DNA from: Gilliamella sp. ESL0443
Lineage (GTDB): Bacteria; Pseudomonadota; Gammaproteobacteria; Enterobacterales; Orbaceae
Assembly (NCBI RefSeq): GCF_019469165.1
Contig: NZ_CP048263.1
Location: 1,736,001 to 1,800,000 of the forward strand
Length of the DNA stretch: 64,000 nucleotides
Reading direction: 5' to 3'
Part shown: piece after piece, positions 10,602 to 19,253 of the stretch
Position numbering within the stretch: the first letter of the stretch is position 1
How the letters are laid out: each line of letters begins with the position of its first letter
Position numbers and translations under genes: made by a program
The notes under the pieces: model-generated
The model's database searches: none
Told to the model about the DNA's origin: nothing
The model's input: the letters and a program-made list of their open reading frames with translations, nothing else

Positions 10602-11097
10602 AACCAAATTTAAAACGTAGATGTAATTTAGATGGATATAATACGCTGTTTAACCAATTTAATCAGTAAAGTCCTGTTCTATTATTAGAGATGATCGGTT
10701 TGGTAGATCGACATCTTTGTCAAAGAGCCACATTAATGTCATATCATCCTTTTTATATTTGACAATGCTAATACAAGGATTTAGCCTAATTTGTATAATT
10801 CTATCAACTGATAACAATAAACTCATTTGTATTTAATCGCTAAGCTAAATTGCATAATTAGAGTAAAGATTGATTTAACTTTATTGGCAATAAATACACT
10901 GAGACATAGCAAAAATGCTATTGTAGTAAACGTTACTTGCCCGCCTTTTGCCAATTTTATGTAAAATAAACTTCAGCTAACTAGTAACCAATATTTTTTC
11001 GCACGCATCACCTGTTAATATTGACTGTTTCATTTACTTTAAGCTTGATAGTGTTTAAGATAAACTCATTTTTTGATGTATCTTAGGACTTTAAAAC
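10602..11097. other. About 490-bp intergenic region, no gene seen
   Basis: No frame here has coding character or a ribosome-binding site that I would support, and no tRNA-like cloverleaf is apparent. A tiny perfect hairpin (TAGCA, four A, TGCTA at 10907-10920) is the only structure noted. The region must carry the promoters of yhbQ (leftward) and the rfaY-like gene (rightward). Confidence 0.5.
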
Positions 11098-11802
11098 TTG
11101 AATAACTTTGCAAACATTATTGAAATCGATCGCGGCAATATGAAGTTCGCTTACGTACAAAATGATGAGATAAATTATTTGGAACTTTTTGACCAATTTT
11201 TGGCCGAAGAAGGACATCATGAGCTACTCGATCCAAGTGATAAAATTGAGAGATATACTTATCTAATTAATCACAATCAATCTAAATTTATTTTCAAAAT
11301 TGATGGCGGTGTTGAGCATCGTTTAGAACGTAGACTTATTGCTAAAATAACTGGTGATTTTTATTTTAATCTAATTCGTAAGCTAGCTAAAATTTCGTTG
11401 GATAAATGCGATATCGCTTATGAACTCTATTTAGTTGCTTTTGATAAAACCACCAATCGCCACTATATGATCTTTAATTTTATAGAAGGACGCTCATTAA
11501 CATGGGATGAAATGCGTGAATATGGAGAACAAGTTAAAGCATGCATTGAAAAACTGCATAGCTATAGTCTTGTTTCAAACGATGTTCATGGTGGTAACTT
11601 TATTTTAACTCCAGACGGTAAAATCAAAGCAATAGACTTAACTAACTCCGGTTTTATTTGGTTAACTAAAGCCAATGATGCAATCGAATTACGTGAACGC
11701 TTTGGTATTAAAATTAATGTTCCTTTCATGGCTATGGCAATTAAAAAATTTACTCACGGATTTAAACGGTTATCGCGTAAAATTCGCGGTAAAGAAGATT
11801 AA
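11098..11802 (+). CDS. rfaY: RfaY/WaaY-like lipopolysaccharide core heptose kinase
   Basis: 234 residues with a degenerate kinase fold like WaaY, which phosphorylates heptose II of the LPS inner core at the cytoplasmic side. Family features are FKIDGGVEHRLERR, the ITGDFYFNLIRKL block, the catalytic-loop equivalent SNDVHGGNF (SGDPHRGNF in E. coli) and the IDLTNSG metal-binding motif. It starts with TTG at 11098, nine bases after TAGGA; an ATG at 11140 is the alternative. No other LPS core gene is nearby, so it is an orphan outside a waa cluster. The family is clear; the exact sugar substrate is inferred. Confidence 0.85.
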   Translation: MNNFANIIEIDRGNMKFAYVQNDEINYLELFDQFLAEEGHHELLDPSDKIERYTYLINHNQSKFIFKIDGGVEHRLERRLIAKITGDFYFNLIRKLAKISLDKCDIAYELYLVAFDKTTNRHYMIFNFIEGRSLTWDEMREYGEQVKACIEKLHSYSLVSNDVHGGNFILTPDGKIKAIDLTNSGFIWLTKANDAIELRERFGIKINVPFMAMAIKKFTHGFKRLSRKIRGKED

Positions 11803-11809
11803 TAAATTA

Positions 11810-11840
11810 AATGAGAGAAAGACAAGCTTCTCTCATTTTA
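11810..11840 (+). terminator. Terminator of the rfaY-like gene
   Basis: AATGAGAGAA (11810-11819) pairs with TTCTCTCATT (11828-11837) and is followed by TTA, eight bases after the stop codon. A perfect 10-bp stem with an eight-base loop. Confidence 0.75.
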
Positions 11841-11991
11841 CTGCAAATAAATATAATTAATTCAATATATTAAATTATACATTTTAATGCTTTTCAGCTC
11901 TAAAAAATATTTAAATCCTTCTGTTCTAAATACTGGTAAATACTTTTATAACCGTTTAGAATAAAACTAATCATGCAAAGAAGGATGAGTT

Positions 11992-12570
11992 ATGAGAAAG
12001 TTAATTGGTTTTACTGTTTTAGTTGCGTTGCTAACTGGTTGTTCTTCTCAGAAGATGCTGTCAATCTATCAAACAGAAGGTGTAGAAATTACTCAAAACA
12101 CTTCTGGTGAGGATATCATAAATAAATACATTACTTCACGACCTATCCTTTATTCTTCATTATCACTCTGTATTGCACAAGAACTTGATAATAGCCCAGT
12201 AGTTTTGAACCGTGAAAACTATTTAAGTTCGGCATGGTGGCCATATTATAATATGCCTTCTCAACAAGCAATTACGATAAATGGTGGTGATACTATCAAA
12301 TTAGTTGAAGGTAATAATATTGTTGCTAACGCTGTTACCAATTATCAATCACAATCCAAATACTTCGTTAGTTATACATTAACCGCAACTCGCAATGCCA
12401 AAAATATCCGTTACCTATTTAGCAATATCAAACAAGCTCAACAATATACTGGTTCTATTGGCAATGAAGGGTTTGAAAATGTAAAAACCTTAGAAAGAGC
12501 CCACCCAGATTTAGTTATTGATGCACTCAATAAAGAAGTCGATAAAATTCAAGCTTGTTTATTACATTAA
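11992..12570 (+). CDS. Lipoprotein of unknown function
   Basis: 192 residues with a type-II signal peptide ending in the lipobox LLTGC (cysteine at residue 17), and AAGGATGAG upstream of the ATG as ribosome-binding site. The mature part has no motif that I recognise. It has one further cysteine near residue 44 and another near the C-terminus (QACLLH), which could form a disulphide in the periplasm. No Asp at +2, so outer-membrane sorting is expected. Followed by a T-rich terminator. Function unknown; the flanking genes do not indicate one. Confidence 0.8.
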   Translation: MRKLIGFTVLVALLTGCSSQKMLSIYQTEGVEITQNTSGEDIINKYITSRPILYSSLSLCIAQELDNSPVVLNRENYLSSAWWPYYNMPSQQAITINGGDTIKLVEGNNIVANAVTNYQSQSKYFVSYTLTATRNAKNIRYLFSNIKQAQQYTGSIGNEGFENVKTLERAHPDLVIDALNKEVDKIQACLLH

Positions 12571-12578
12571 TACTGCAT

Positions 12579-12615
12579 CCTCAAAAAAAGTTACAGTTGA
12601 GGAACGTTTTTTTTT
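12579..12615 (+). terminator. Terminator after the lipoprotein gene; copy A of a repeat
   Basis: CCTCAA (12579-12584) pairs with TTGAGG (12597-12602), followed by AACG and nine T. The right arm and tail (GTTGAGGAACG then T9, then AGTCTAAAA) resemble sequences at 13277-13306 and at the end of ribD. Confidence 0.6.
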
Positions 12616-12670
12616 AGTCTAAAATCTATACACAATTTTTATCAAAACTTTTTAAAAAGTAAAACTCATC

Positions 12671-13114
12671 ATGAAAAAAATTCTTTTTTTATTATTGCTT
12701 CCATTTTATAGCTTTGCACAAAATGACATAAATGACTTTTGGAAAAATGATTTTTGGCAAATTAATAAAGTAGTAAATCATAAATTGGATTTATTTGAGT
12801 TATCGAAACCTCCCGCTGAAAAAATACATATAAGTTCAAATGGAACGAAATATATTTACGGTAACTCGTTAACCTTTAATATTAATGGTACTTTCATATC
12901 AAAATACTCTGCCTGGTGTGGTAACGATTGTTTTACCCGTTCAGAAGGTACTTTTGAAAAAATTGATGAAACACATCTTCGATTACAAATCAATTTATTC
13001 CAGCGTTCTGGCGACTGTGAAGGCGTAGAAGATAAAACAGTTCGAGATTTAGGAACCTTTGAAATTAAACCAACTGAAAATGGCTATCAATTAGTTAAAT
13101 TAAAGGATGAGTGA
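12671..13114 (+). CDS. Small exported protein of unknown function
   Basis: 147 residues. A short signal peptide (ILFLLLLPFYSFAQ) with a likely cleavage after FA-Q gives a soluble periplasmic or secreted protein of about 130 residues. Three cysteines (two in WCGNDCF, one in GDCEG) and repeated short beta-type segments suggest a small disulphide-bonded, lipocalin-like sandwich, but I do not recognise a family. It stands alone, between two copies of a short repeated sequence, with no operon partner. Confidence 0.75.
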   Translation: MKKILFLLLLPFYSFAQNDINDFWKNDFWQINKVVNHKLDLFELSKPPAEKIHISSNGTKYIYGNSLTFNINGTFISKYSAWCGNDCFTRSEGTFEKIDETHLRLQINLFQRSGDCEGVEDKTVRDLGTFEIKPTENGYQLVKLKDE

Positions 13115-13276
13115 AGACTAGCTATAAAATAATAAACTAAGAAGCTAATAAGCAAGTAATATCCTTCTTTTCAGTATATTAATTAAACTAACTCCTTAAT
13201 TTATTATTCCCTAAATTATTTGTTATCTATTAGATAAACAATACAAAAATTGTTGATTCATTGATGTATAAAAAAA

Positions 13277-13306
13277 GTTGAGGAGCGGGGTTTTTTAAGT
13301 CTAAAA
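13277..13306 (+). repeat. Short repeat, copy B
   Basis: GTTGAGGAGCGGGG followed by six T and then AGTCTAAAA. It differs at one position from the 20-base sequence at 44766-44785 (minus strand) and resembles copy A at 12596-12624. Flanking A7 and T6 could form a weak AT stem around the G-rich core. Confidence 0.5.
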
Positions 13307-13368
13307 ATAGTCAAAATTTGACATCAATCCATTCTTTAATTAGATAACTGATAAAAGTCTTTCTAATA

Positions 13369-13386
13369 AATTAGTCATTACTAATT
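13369..13386. promoter_or_regulatory. Perfect 7-bp dyad upstream of the 2HCT transporter gene
   Basis: AATTAGT (13369-13375) and ACTAATT (13380-13386) are separated by four bases, about 170 bp before the transporter start. A possible operator; the regulator is not known from sequence. Confidence 0.3.
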
Positions 13387-13555
13387 CTTCCATTTTAAAG
13401 GTGACTTTGTCATAAAAACCTATATAAATCAATCATAAAATTATTAAGATACTTACATTAGTTACAAAACTAGTTAGTTAACTTTCTTATTCTTCTGATT
13501 TCTTTCTGCATAACTATACTGCATATGTGCTATAAAAAAATAAAGAGGTTTAGTT

Positions 13556-14851
13556 ATGAGTATGTTACAAGATATAAAAGAAAACAAAATGTATATAGGT
13601 TCACTTCCCCTCCCCATATTTTTAGTTTGTTCGATTATCGTTATTATTGCTGCACAATTAGATATGCTACCTAAAAGCCTTATTGGTGGTTTTGCTGTGA
13701 TATTACCTTTAGGTTGGTTTTTAGGCACTGTCGGGCAGAATATTCCATTTTTCAAAAAATTTGGGGCGCCTGCCATTTTGTCACTTATTGTTCCTTCATT
13801 ATTGGTTTACTACAACGTTTTTGATGAGAATACTTTATCAGCAACAAAGATGTTAATGAAAGACTCTAACTTTTTACTCTTTTATATCGCCAGTTTAGTG
13901 TGCGGTAGTATTCTTGGTATGCATCGAGTTATTTTAGTTCAAGGCTTTATTCGAATGATGATTCCGATGCTATTAGGTATGTGTTTAGCTGCGTTTGTTG
14001 GCGTCTGTGTCGCCGTAGCTTTTGGTGATGATTGGGAGCACGCCTTCTTTTATACAGTTTCACCAGTAATGGCAGGAGGAATTGGTGAAGGTGTTTTGCA
14101 ACTTTCCAATGCCTACAGCAATATCCTTAATCAAGATTATAATGTTTTTGTTAGCGCATTAATTCCTGCAACTGTTGTAGGTAACTTTTTTGCAATCACT
14201 TTTACGGCGATTATGAGCCGAATTGGTGAAGTTAAACCTCACTTAAGTGGGCACGGTCAATTAGTAAAAATTGAATTTGATGGCTTAGCTGAAGCGTTAA
14301 AAGATGATAAGACACCTCTTGATGCTCGTGCAATGAGTGGCGCAGTTATGATTTTAGCTACGCTATTTATCTTCGGTATGATTTTAGAAAAAGTAACTCA
14401 TTTCCCTGGTCCTGTTTTAATGATTATTGCTACCGCTGTAGTTAAATATTTTCGTTTATTACCAGCGAGTGTCGAACGAGGAAGCCAACAATGGTACAAA
14501 TTTATCTCAGGCAACTTTACCTTTCCATTAATGGCAGGACTTGGGCTACTTTATATAGATTTAAATAGCGTAGTTAAAGTATTAACTATCCCATACTTTA
14601 TTACCATTATCTCTATCGTCTTCACTGTTTCAATGACAGGATTTGTTTGTAGCTTCTTCTTAAAAATGTATCCAGTTGAGGCATCTATTATTTCATCTTG
14701 CCAAAGTGGAATGGGTGGAACTGGTGATGTAGCAATACTTTCAACAGCCAACAGAATGAACTTGATGCCTTTTGCTCAAGTTGCAACACGATTAGGGGGA
14801 GCTTTAATGGTGATATGCACCACGGCACTGATGCGTTATTTACATATGTAG
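13556..14851 (+). CDS. 2-hydroxycarboxylate transporter (CitS/MaeN family), probable Na+/malate symporter
   Basis: 431 residues, about eleven membrane segments. Family 2HCT (CitS, MaeN, CitP, MleP) is identified by its two reentrant-loop motifs, seen here as AGGIGEG (173-179) and GMGGTGD (385-391). The downstream arginine in ATRLGG, equivalent to the substrate-binding arginine of CitS, is present. The family imports malate or citrate with Na+ or H+, or exchanges it for lactate. The next gene is a malic enzyme, so malate is the most likely substrate; citrate is the alternative, but no citrate lyase genes are near. Ribosome-binding site AGAGG precedes the ATG. Confidence 0.9.
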   Translation: MSMLQDIKENKMYIGSLPLPIFLVCSIIVIIAAQLDMLPKSLIGGFAVILPLGWFLGTVGQNIPFFKKFGAPAILSLIVPSLLVYYNVFDENTLSATKMLMKDSNFLLFYIASLVCGSILGMHRVILVQGFIRMMIPMLLGMCLAAFVGVCVAVAFGDDWEHAFFYTVSPVMAGGIGEGVLQLSNAYSNILNQDYNVFVSALIPATVVGNFFAITFTAIMSRIGEVKPHLSGHGQLVKIEFDGLAEALKDDKTPLDARAMSGAVMILATLFIFGMILEKVTHFPGPVLMIIATAVVKYFRLLPASVERGSQQWYKFISGNFTFPLMAGLGLLYIDLNSVVKVLTIPYFITIISIVFTVSMTGFVCSFFLKMYPVEASIISSCQSGMGGTGDVAILSTANRMNLMPFAQVATRLGGALMVICTTALMRYLHM

Positions 14852-14893
14852 TTTTATAAACATTAAAGAATGAATTAGAAGTTTTAAAAGCAG

Positions 14894-14922
14894 TTTGAGA
14901 TAAATATTGGTTTGATCTCAAA
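14894..14922 (+). other. Intercistronic hairpin between transporter and malic enzyme
   Basis: TTTGAGAT (14894-14901) pairs with ATCTCAAA (14915-14922). No T-run follows on the plus strand, so it is more likely an mRNA processing or stability element than a terminator between two cotranscribed genes. Confidence 0.35.
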
Positions 14923-14964
14923 AAATATTAAATATAGTTTTAAGTATTTAAAAAGGTAAGCATT

Positions 14965-16125
14965 ATGACAACAGTACAAGAAAAAGCGTTAGCAATCAGT
15001 AAACAAATGCACGGTAAATTTGAAACCCACTCGAAAGTCCCTGTTAATTCAATGGCAGATCTTAGTGTTGCTTATACACCAGGAGTTGCGGCAGTTTGCA
15101 CAGAAATTGCTAAAAATCCCGATTCAGTTTATGAATATACCAGTAAACGTAATTTAGTTGCGGTTATCACTGATGGTTCAGCTGTTTTAGGGTTAGGAAA
15201 TATTGGGCCAGAAGCAGCAATTCCAGTAATGGAAGGCAAGGCAATTTTATTTAAACAATTTGCAGATGTTGATGCAATACCTTTATCAATTAATACTCAA
15301 GATCCAGATGAGTTAGTTAAACATATAGCAGCATTAGCGCCCTCATTTGGCGGTATCAATCTAGAAGATATTAGTGCACCAAGGTGTTTTGAGATTGAAA
15401 AACGATTACAAGAATTATTAGATATTCCTGTATTCCATGATGATCAACATGGTACAGCAATCGTTGTATTAGCAGCGCTTTATAATGCACTTAAAGTTGC
15501 AGGTAAGTCGATCGAATCGGCCAAGGTGGTGATTAACGGTGGCGGAGCAGCTGGTTTAGCAATTGCCGATATGTTATTAGCCGCTGGAGTAACCGATCTT
15601 AAAATTGTCGATAAGATTGGTATTTTATCCGAAGATGATCTTTCTTTACCACCTCACCATTTAGCCATGGCGAAGAGAACCAATAAGAACAAACAAAAAG
15701 GTACATTACAAGATGCGGTTAAAGGTGCTGATGTGTTTATTGGTGTTTCAGCCCCAGGAGTATTAAAAGCAGATTGGGTTAAAACGATGGCAGAAAAATC
15801 AATTATTTTTGCTATGGCAAATCCAACACCAGAAATATTCCCAGACGAAGCTAAAGCAGCTGGTGCTTATATTGTCGGTACTGGGCGTAGTGATTATCCG
15901 AATCAAATTAATAATGTTCTAGCATTCCCTGGCATATTTAGAGGCGCTTTAGATGCTAGAGCAAAAAATATTACATTGGCCATGCAGCTTGCAGCAGCAA
16001 AAGGATTAGCCAATATCATTACACCTGACAAACTATCAATTGATTGTATATTGCCAAATGCATTTGAACCTAATGTAGCCAAGGTGGTTGCTGAAAGTGT
16101 AAAAAATGCAGCAAATAATCTTTAA
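14965..16125 (+). CDS. Malic enzyme, short bacterial form (malate to pyruvate + CO2)
   Basis: 386 residues. It oxidatively decarboxylates malate to pyruvate with NAD(P). Catalytic Tyr37 in AYTPGV and Lys92 in MEGKA, the metal-binding FHDDQHGTA (157-165) and the Rossmann motif NGGGAAG (191-197) are all visible. It lacks the C-terminal phosphotransacetylase-like domain of E. coli MaeB (759 residues), and resembles the short enzymes of Gram-positive malate operons (MaeE, YtsJ). Together with the transporter it makes a malate-use module. Cofactor preference cannot be told from sequence by eye. A strong terminator follows. Confidence 0.93.
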   Translation: MTTVQEKALAISKQMHGKFETHSKVPVNSMADLSVAYTPGVAAVCTEIAKNPDSVYEYTSKRNLVAVITDGSAVLGLGNIGPEAAIPVMEGKAILFKQFADVDAIPLSINTQDPDELVKHIAALAPSFGGINLEDISAPRCFEIEKRLQELLDIPVFHDDQHGTAIVVLAALYNALKVAGKSIESAKVVINGGGAAGLAIADMLLAAGVTDLKIVDKIGILSEDDLSLPPHHLAMAKRTNKNKQKGTLQDAVKGADVFIGVSAPGVLKADWVKTMAEKSIIFAMANPTPEIFPDEAKAAGAYIVGTGRSDYPNQINNVLAFPGIFRGALDARAKNITLAMQLAAAKGLANIITPDKLSIDCILPNAFEPNVAKVVAESVKNAANNL

Positions 16126-16144
16126 TAGTCGATTAAATTAGCTA

Positions 16145-16179
16145 AAAACCTACTAATACGAAATTTATTAGTAGGTTTT
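16145..16179 (+). terminator. Terminator after malic enzyme gene
   Basis: AAAACCTACTAATA (16145-16158) pairs perfectly with TATTAGTAGGTTTT (16166-16179). It lies 20 bases after the stop and separates the structural genes from the sensor-regulator pair. Confidence 0.85.
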
Positions 16180-16226
16180 CCTGCCTAATAAGTTATGATA
16201 GTAAGTGATCGCTTTTTATACAGTAA

Positions 16227-17849
16227 ATGAGAATGAGATATTTATTTAATAAATTACCACTCAAAGTTAAGTTAATAAGCCTGATTTGCTTAGTGTTTAT
16301 ACTTTCAGTTATTGCACAAAATATTTATATTGTTCATGTAGTGAATAACGAATATCTTATCAACTCTCGCCAACGAGTTGAGAATATCGCAAATATTATC
16401 TCTACATCACAAAGTATCATTGACGAAATACAAAATCCAACACCACAAAATATTGCTTCCATTCAAAAAACAACAGAACAATCCAGAGTATTAACACAAA
16501 CTGATTTTATTGTGATATTTAATATGCAAGGCGTTCGATATTCGCATCCCGATGAAAATAAAATAGGTCAAACTATAGTCGGCGGAGATGAACAGCGCGC
16601 ATTAAATGGTGAGTCCTATACTTCAATTGCGAAAGGCACATTGGGAGATTCTGTTCGGGCTTTTAAGCCAATTATGAATGATAAAGATCAACAAATTGGT
16701 GTAGTTTTAGTTGGTCAGACCTTGCAAAAAATTAATCATTTAGCATCAAGAACAAGTCAGCCGATTTGGCTATCCTTGTTTGCTTCATTATCGATAGCTA
16801 TTCTTTTGGCCTATTTGTTATCTCGCAATATAAAGAAAATTTTATACGGCCTTGAGCCAGTTGAAATGGCACAGCTATTTGCTGAGCGAAATGCTATTAT
16901 CCGAACGGTAAAAGAAGGCATTGTGGTTATCAATCGAGATGGATTAATTACACAGATCAATGATGAAGCAATTAGAATTTTGCGCATTAAAAAAGATAAA
17001 GAAAATATTATAAGCTTACCTATTGGTGACTTTATTCCAAATACTCGACTGCATGAAGTGATGATGAGTGGAAAAGCTGAATATGATTGTGAACAAAATA
17101 TTAATGGGGTGGTGATACTAACCAATCGAACTCCATTATTTGTTAATGATATTTTAGTTGGAGCTATTGCTTCATTTAGAGATATGACAGAAGTACGTAG
17201 ATTGGCAGAAAATTTAACAGGAGTTAATCGTTATGCCGATGCTTTACGTTCACAATCTCATGAGTTTAATAATAAATTACATGTCATTTATGGGTTAGCC
17301 TTTAATGACAATAAATCTGAATTAATTGATTATCTTGAAGAAATTATTGGCAATCAACAAGCGGAATCTAAACTTGTCAGTCAATATATTAAAGATCCAA
17401 TTATTGCAGGATTTTTAAATAGTAAATTTAGCCGAGCACGTGAGCTAAATGTGACATTAACGTTTAATATTGATGGTATTTTGGCACCAATAACAGATAC
17501 ATCTGTGACACATGGTTTAGTTACAATACTTGGTAATTTAATTGATAATGGACTTGATGCAGTACAATTTTTAGATGATAAGCAGATAAAGGTGAGTTTA
17601 GTTATTGATAATTCTAATTTTCAGATTGAAATCAATGATAATGGTGAAGGTATTTCTGAAAATGATATTCAATATATTTTTCAAAAAGGCTATTCGACAA
17701 AGGGCGATAATCGTGGTTTTGGGCTTTATTTAGTGTTAGCTAGTATTGATGAGTTAGATGGGCAAATACAATTATGTGATTCTGATAATAAAAAAGGGAC
17801 TTGCTTTAAGGTATTATTACCATTAGAAGAGATTTATAGGAAAAAATAA
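16227..17849 (+). CDS. Sensor histidine kinase of the CitA/DcuS/MalK family
   Basis: 540 residues. A first membrane helix (about 12-36), an extracytoplasmic PAS-like sensor domain (40-175), a second helix (180-200), a cytoplasmic PAS domain (220-325), the phosphoacceptor helix with H345 in RSQSHEFNNKLH, and a C-terminal HATPase domain with NLIDNGLDA and FGLYL. The sensor domain has RYSHPDENKIG (R104, H107), the carboxylate-binding motif of this family. Its position beside a malate transporter and malic enzyme suggests that it senses malate or a related C4/C6 acid. The start is weak: no clear ribosome-binding site, and a second in-frame ATG lies six bases on. Confidence 0.92.
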   Translation: MRMRYLFNKLPLKVKLISLICLVFILSVIAQNIYIVHVVNNEYLINSRQRVENIANIISTSQSIIDEIQNPTPQNIASIQKTTEQSRVLTQTDFIVIFNMQGVRYSHPDENKIGQTIVGGDEQRALNGESYTSIAKGTLGDSVRAFKPIMNDKDQQIGVVLVGQTLQKINHLASRTSQPIWLSLFASLSIAILLAYLLSRNIKKILYGLEPVEMAQLFAERNAIIRTVKEGIVVINRDGLITQINDEAIRILRIKKDKENIISLPIGDFIPNTRLHEVMMSGKAEYDCEQNINGVVILTNRTPLFVNDILVGAIASFRDMTEVRRLAENLTGVNRYADALRSQSHEFNNKLHVIYGLAFNDNKSELIDYLEEIIGNQQAESKLVSQYIKDPIIAGFLNSKFSRARELNVTLTFNIDGILAPITDTSVTHGLVTILGNLIDNGLDAVQFLDDKQIKVSLVIDNSNFQIEINDNGEGISENDIQYIFQKGYSTKGDNRGFGLYLVLASIDELDGQIQLCDSDNKKGTCFKVLLPLEEIYRKK

Positions 17850-17853
17850 TCAT

Positions 17854-18525
17854 ATGGTAGAAGTTTTAATTGTTGAAGATGATCCGATGGTAGCAGAGCT
17901 CAATAAAAAATATTTGCAAATGCTTCCTGGTTTTAATTTAGTGGCAACTGTTACTAATGGCGAACAAGCGCTACATTTTATCCATGATAATCATATTGAT
18001 CTATTGTTGCTTGACGTTTTCATGCCAAAACTAAATGGTCTTGATCTGTTAAAATATATTCGAATTAGTTACCCTAAAATAGATATTATTATGGTAACCG
18101 CCGCATGTAATACCAATGATATCCAAACCGCATTACGTTTAGGAGTCATTGATTATATTGTTAAACCCTTCACTTTTGAGAGATTTCGTACGGCTTTGAT
18201 TTCATATCAAGAAAGGGTTCGCCTATTATCATCTTCCGAAATACTAAACCAGAATCAATTAGATGATCGAATTTTCACTAAAAACTTTAATACTACAAAT
18301 AGATTACCAAAGGGAATCGACTCACAAACTTTACAATCTGTTCGAGATGTTATTGTTAACTATCAACAAGATTTCTCTATGAGCGATATTATCGAATTGA
18401 TTCCTTTATCTAGGATATCGGTTAAGAAATATCTTGATTATTTAGAAGAGTTAGGAGAAATAGAAAGCCATTTGACCTATTTACCAATTGGCCGTCCAGT
18501 AAAACGTTATATTTATCAAAAATAG
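17854..18525 (+). CDS. Response regulator of the CitB/DcuR/MalR family
   Basis: 223 residues, starting four bases after the kinase gene ends. Receiver domain with D9/D10, phosphoacceptor D54 in LLLDVFMP, T82 and K104; then a linker and a C-terminal winged-helix-like DNA-binding region typical of the CitB group (ISVKKYLDYLEELGEI). Expected to activate the adjacent transporter and malic enzyme genes when phosphorylated by the upstream kinase; the target sites are not identified. Converges with yfbR with no obvious terminator between. Confidence 0.92.
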   Translation: MVEVLIVEDDPMVAELNKKYLQMLPGFNLVATVTNGEQALHFIHDNHIDLLLLDVFMPKLNGLDLLKYIRISYPKIDIIMVTAACNTNDIQTALRLGVIDYIVKPFTFERFRTALISYQERVRLLSSSEILNQNQLDDRIFTKNFNTTNRLPKGIDSQTLQSVRDVIVNYQQDFSMSDIIELIPLSRISVKKYLDYLEELGEIESHLTYLPIGRPVKRYIYQK

Positions 18526-18578
18526 TTTATTTACTTCGTTATTAATTGTGCTGTAAATGATTACTCAGTTGACTAAAA

Positions 18579-19172
18579 CTATTCATCCATTGTAATTTCA
18601 TCTAATGATAAGCTGAAACTTGGGACAAATACATCTAAAAAATAATCCATTTCTGGAGTATTACGATCTGATAATGTTTTTTTCAATCGTTGTTCTGCTA
18701 ACCTAAACTCATTATTACCCGCACTAAGCTCTTCAATTGTTTTAAGATATGCACACAAAGCATCTGCTTGTTTTACAATGCTTTTTTCATCTTCATCATA
18801 ATAATCGTCATCAATTAGTGTTTTAAAGTCATCTTGTAACTCTTTTGGCAACATATTAATGAGTTTATTTTGAGCTATTTTTTCAATCTTTTTGTATTCA
18901 GATGTGATCTGTGGGTTGTAATATTTAGTTGGTGTCGGTAAATCACCCGTTAATACTTCTGATGCATCATGATACATAGCCAGTAATGCTATGCGTTCAG
19001 GGTTAACATTACCATTAAATCGTTTGTTTTTAATTATCGCTAAAGCATGTGCAACAAAAGCAACTTGAAGGCTATGTTCTGATACATTTTCAGTTCTCAC
19101 GTTACGCATTAAAGGCCAACGATTAATTAGTTTTAAACGCGATAAATGAGCAAAAAAATGGCTGTTATTCAT
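18579..19172 (-). CDS. yfbR: 5'-deoxynucleotidase YfbR
   Basis: 197 residues of an HD-domain phosphohydrolase that dephosphorylates deoxyribonucleoside 5'-monophosphates. Opening [20 protein letters not shown], then EHSLQVA and the metal-binding [16 protein letters not shown], all nearly identical to E. coli YfbR (199 residues). It lies downstream of lpxC, where enterics normally have secM-secA, and a terminator separates it from lpxC. Confidence 0.97.
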   Translation of the reverse strand: MNNSHFFAHLSRLKLINRWPLMRNVRTENVSEHSLQVAFVAHALAIIKNKRFNGNVNPERIALLAMYHDASEVLTGDLPTPTKYYNPQITSEYKKIEKIAQNKLINMLPKELQDDFKTLIDDDYYDEDEKSIVKQADALCAYLKTIEELSAGNNEFRLAEQRLKKTLSDRNTPEMDYFLDVFVPSFSLSLDEITMDE

Positions 19173-19195
19173 TATGATTATCTCATTGATTCTAA

Positions 19196-19225
19196 AATAA
19201 AAAACGCCTCCAAATCGGAAGCGTT
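19196..19225 (-). terminator. Terminator of lpxC / end of the dcw cluster
   Basis: On the minus strand AACGCTTCC, a five-base loop and GGAGGCGTT (one mismatch) are followed by a T-rich run. It lies just past the lpxC stop and before yfbR. Confidence 0.75.
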
Positions 19226-19253
19226 AGTAAATTTATAATACGATTTTAATGAC

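Larger units (their letters stand above)
13115..13555. other. 440-bp regulatory region upstream of the malate cluster
   Basis: No gene seen. It holds copy B of the short repeat (13277-13306) and two dyads: an imperfect one at 13220-13241 centred on ATCTATTAGAT, and AATTAGT/ACTAATT at 13369-13386. These are candidate sites for the cluster's response regulator or a global regulator; none matches a consensus that I can name with confidence. Confidence 0.5.

Noticed and set aside
10620-10680. Very short frame of 18 codons in the 490-bp gap before the rfaY-like gene
   Set aside because: No ribosome-binding site or attenuator-like structure follows, so a leader peptide is not supported.
11675-11860. 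Open frame of 61 codons overlapping the rfaY-like gene end in another frame
   Set aside because: It overlaps the conserved kinase end and its terminator; no ribosome-binding site.
13474-13776. Open frame of 100 codons on the minus strand over the start of the 2HCT transporter gene
   Set aside because: It overlaps the conserved transporter N-terminus and its promoter region, and has no recognisable domain.
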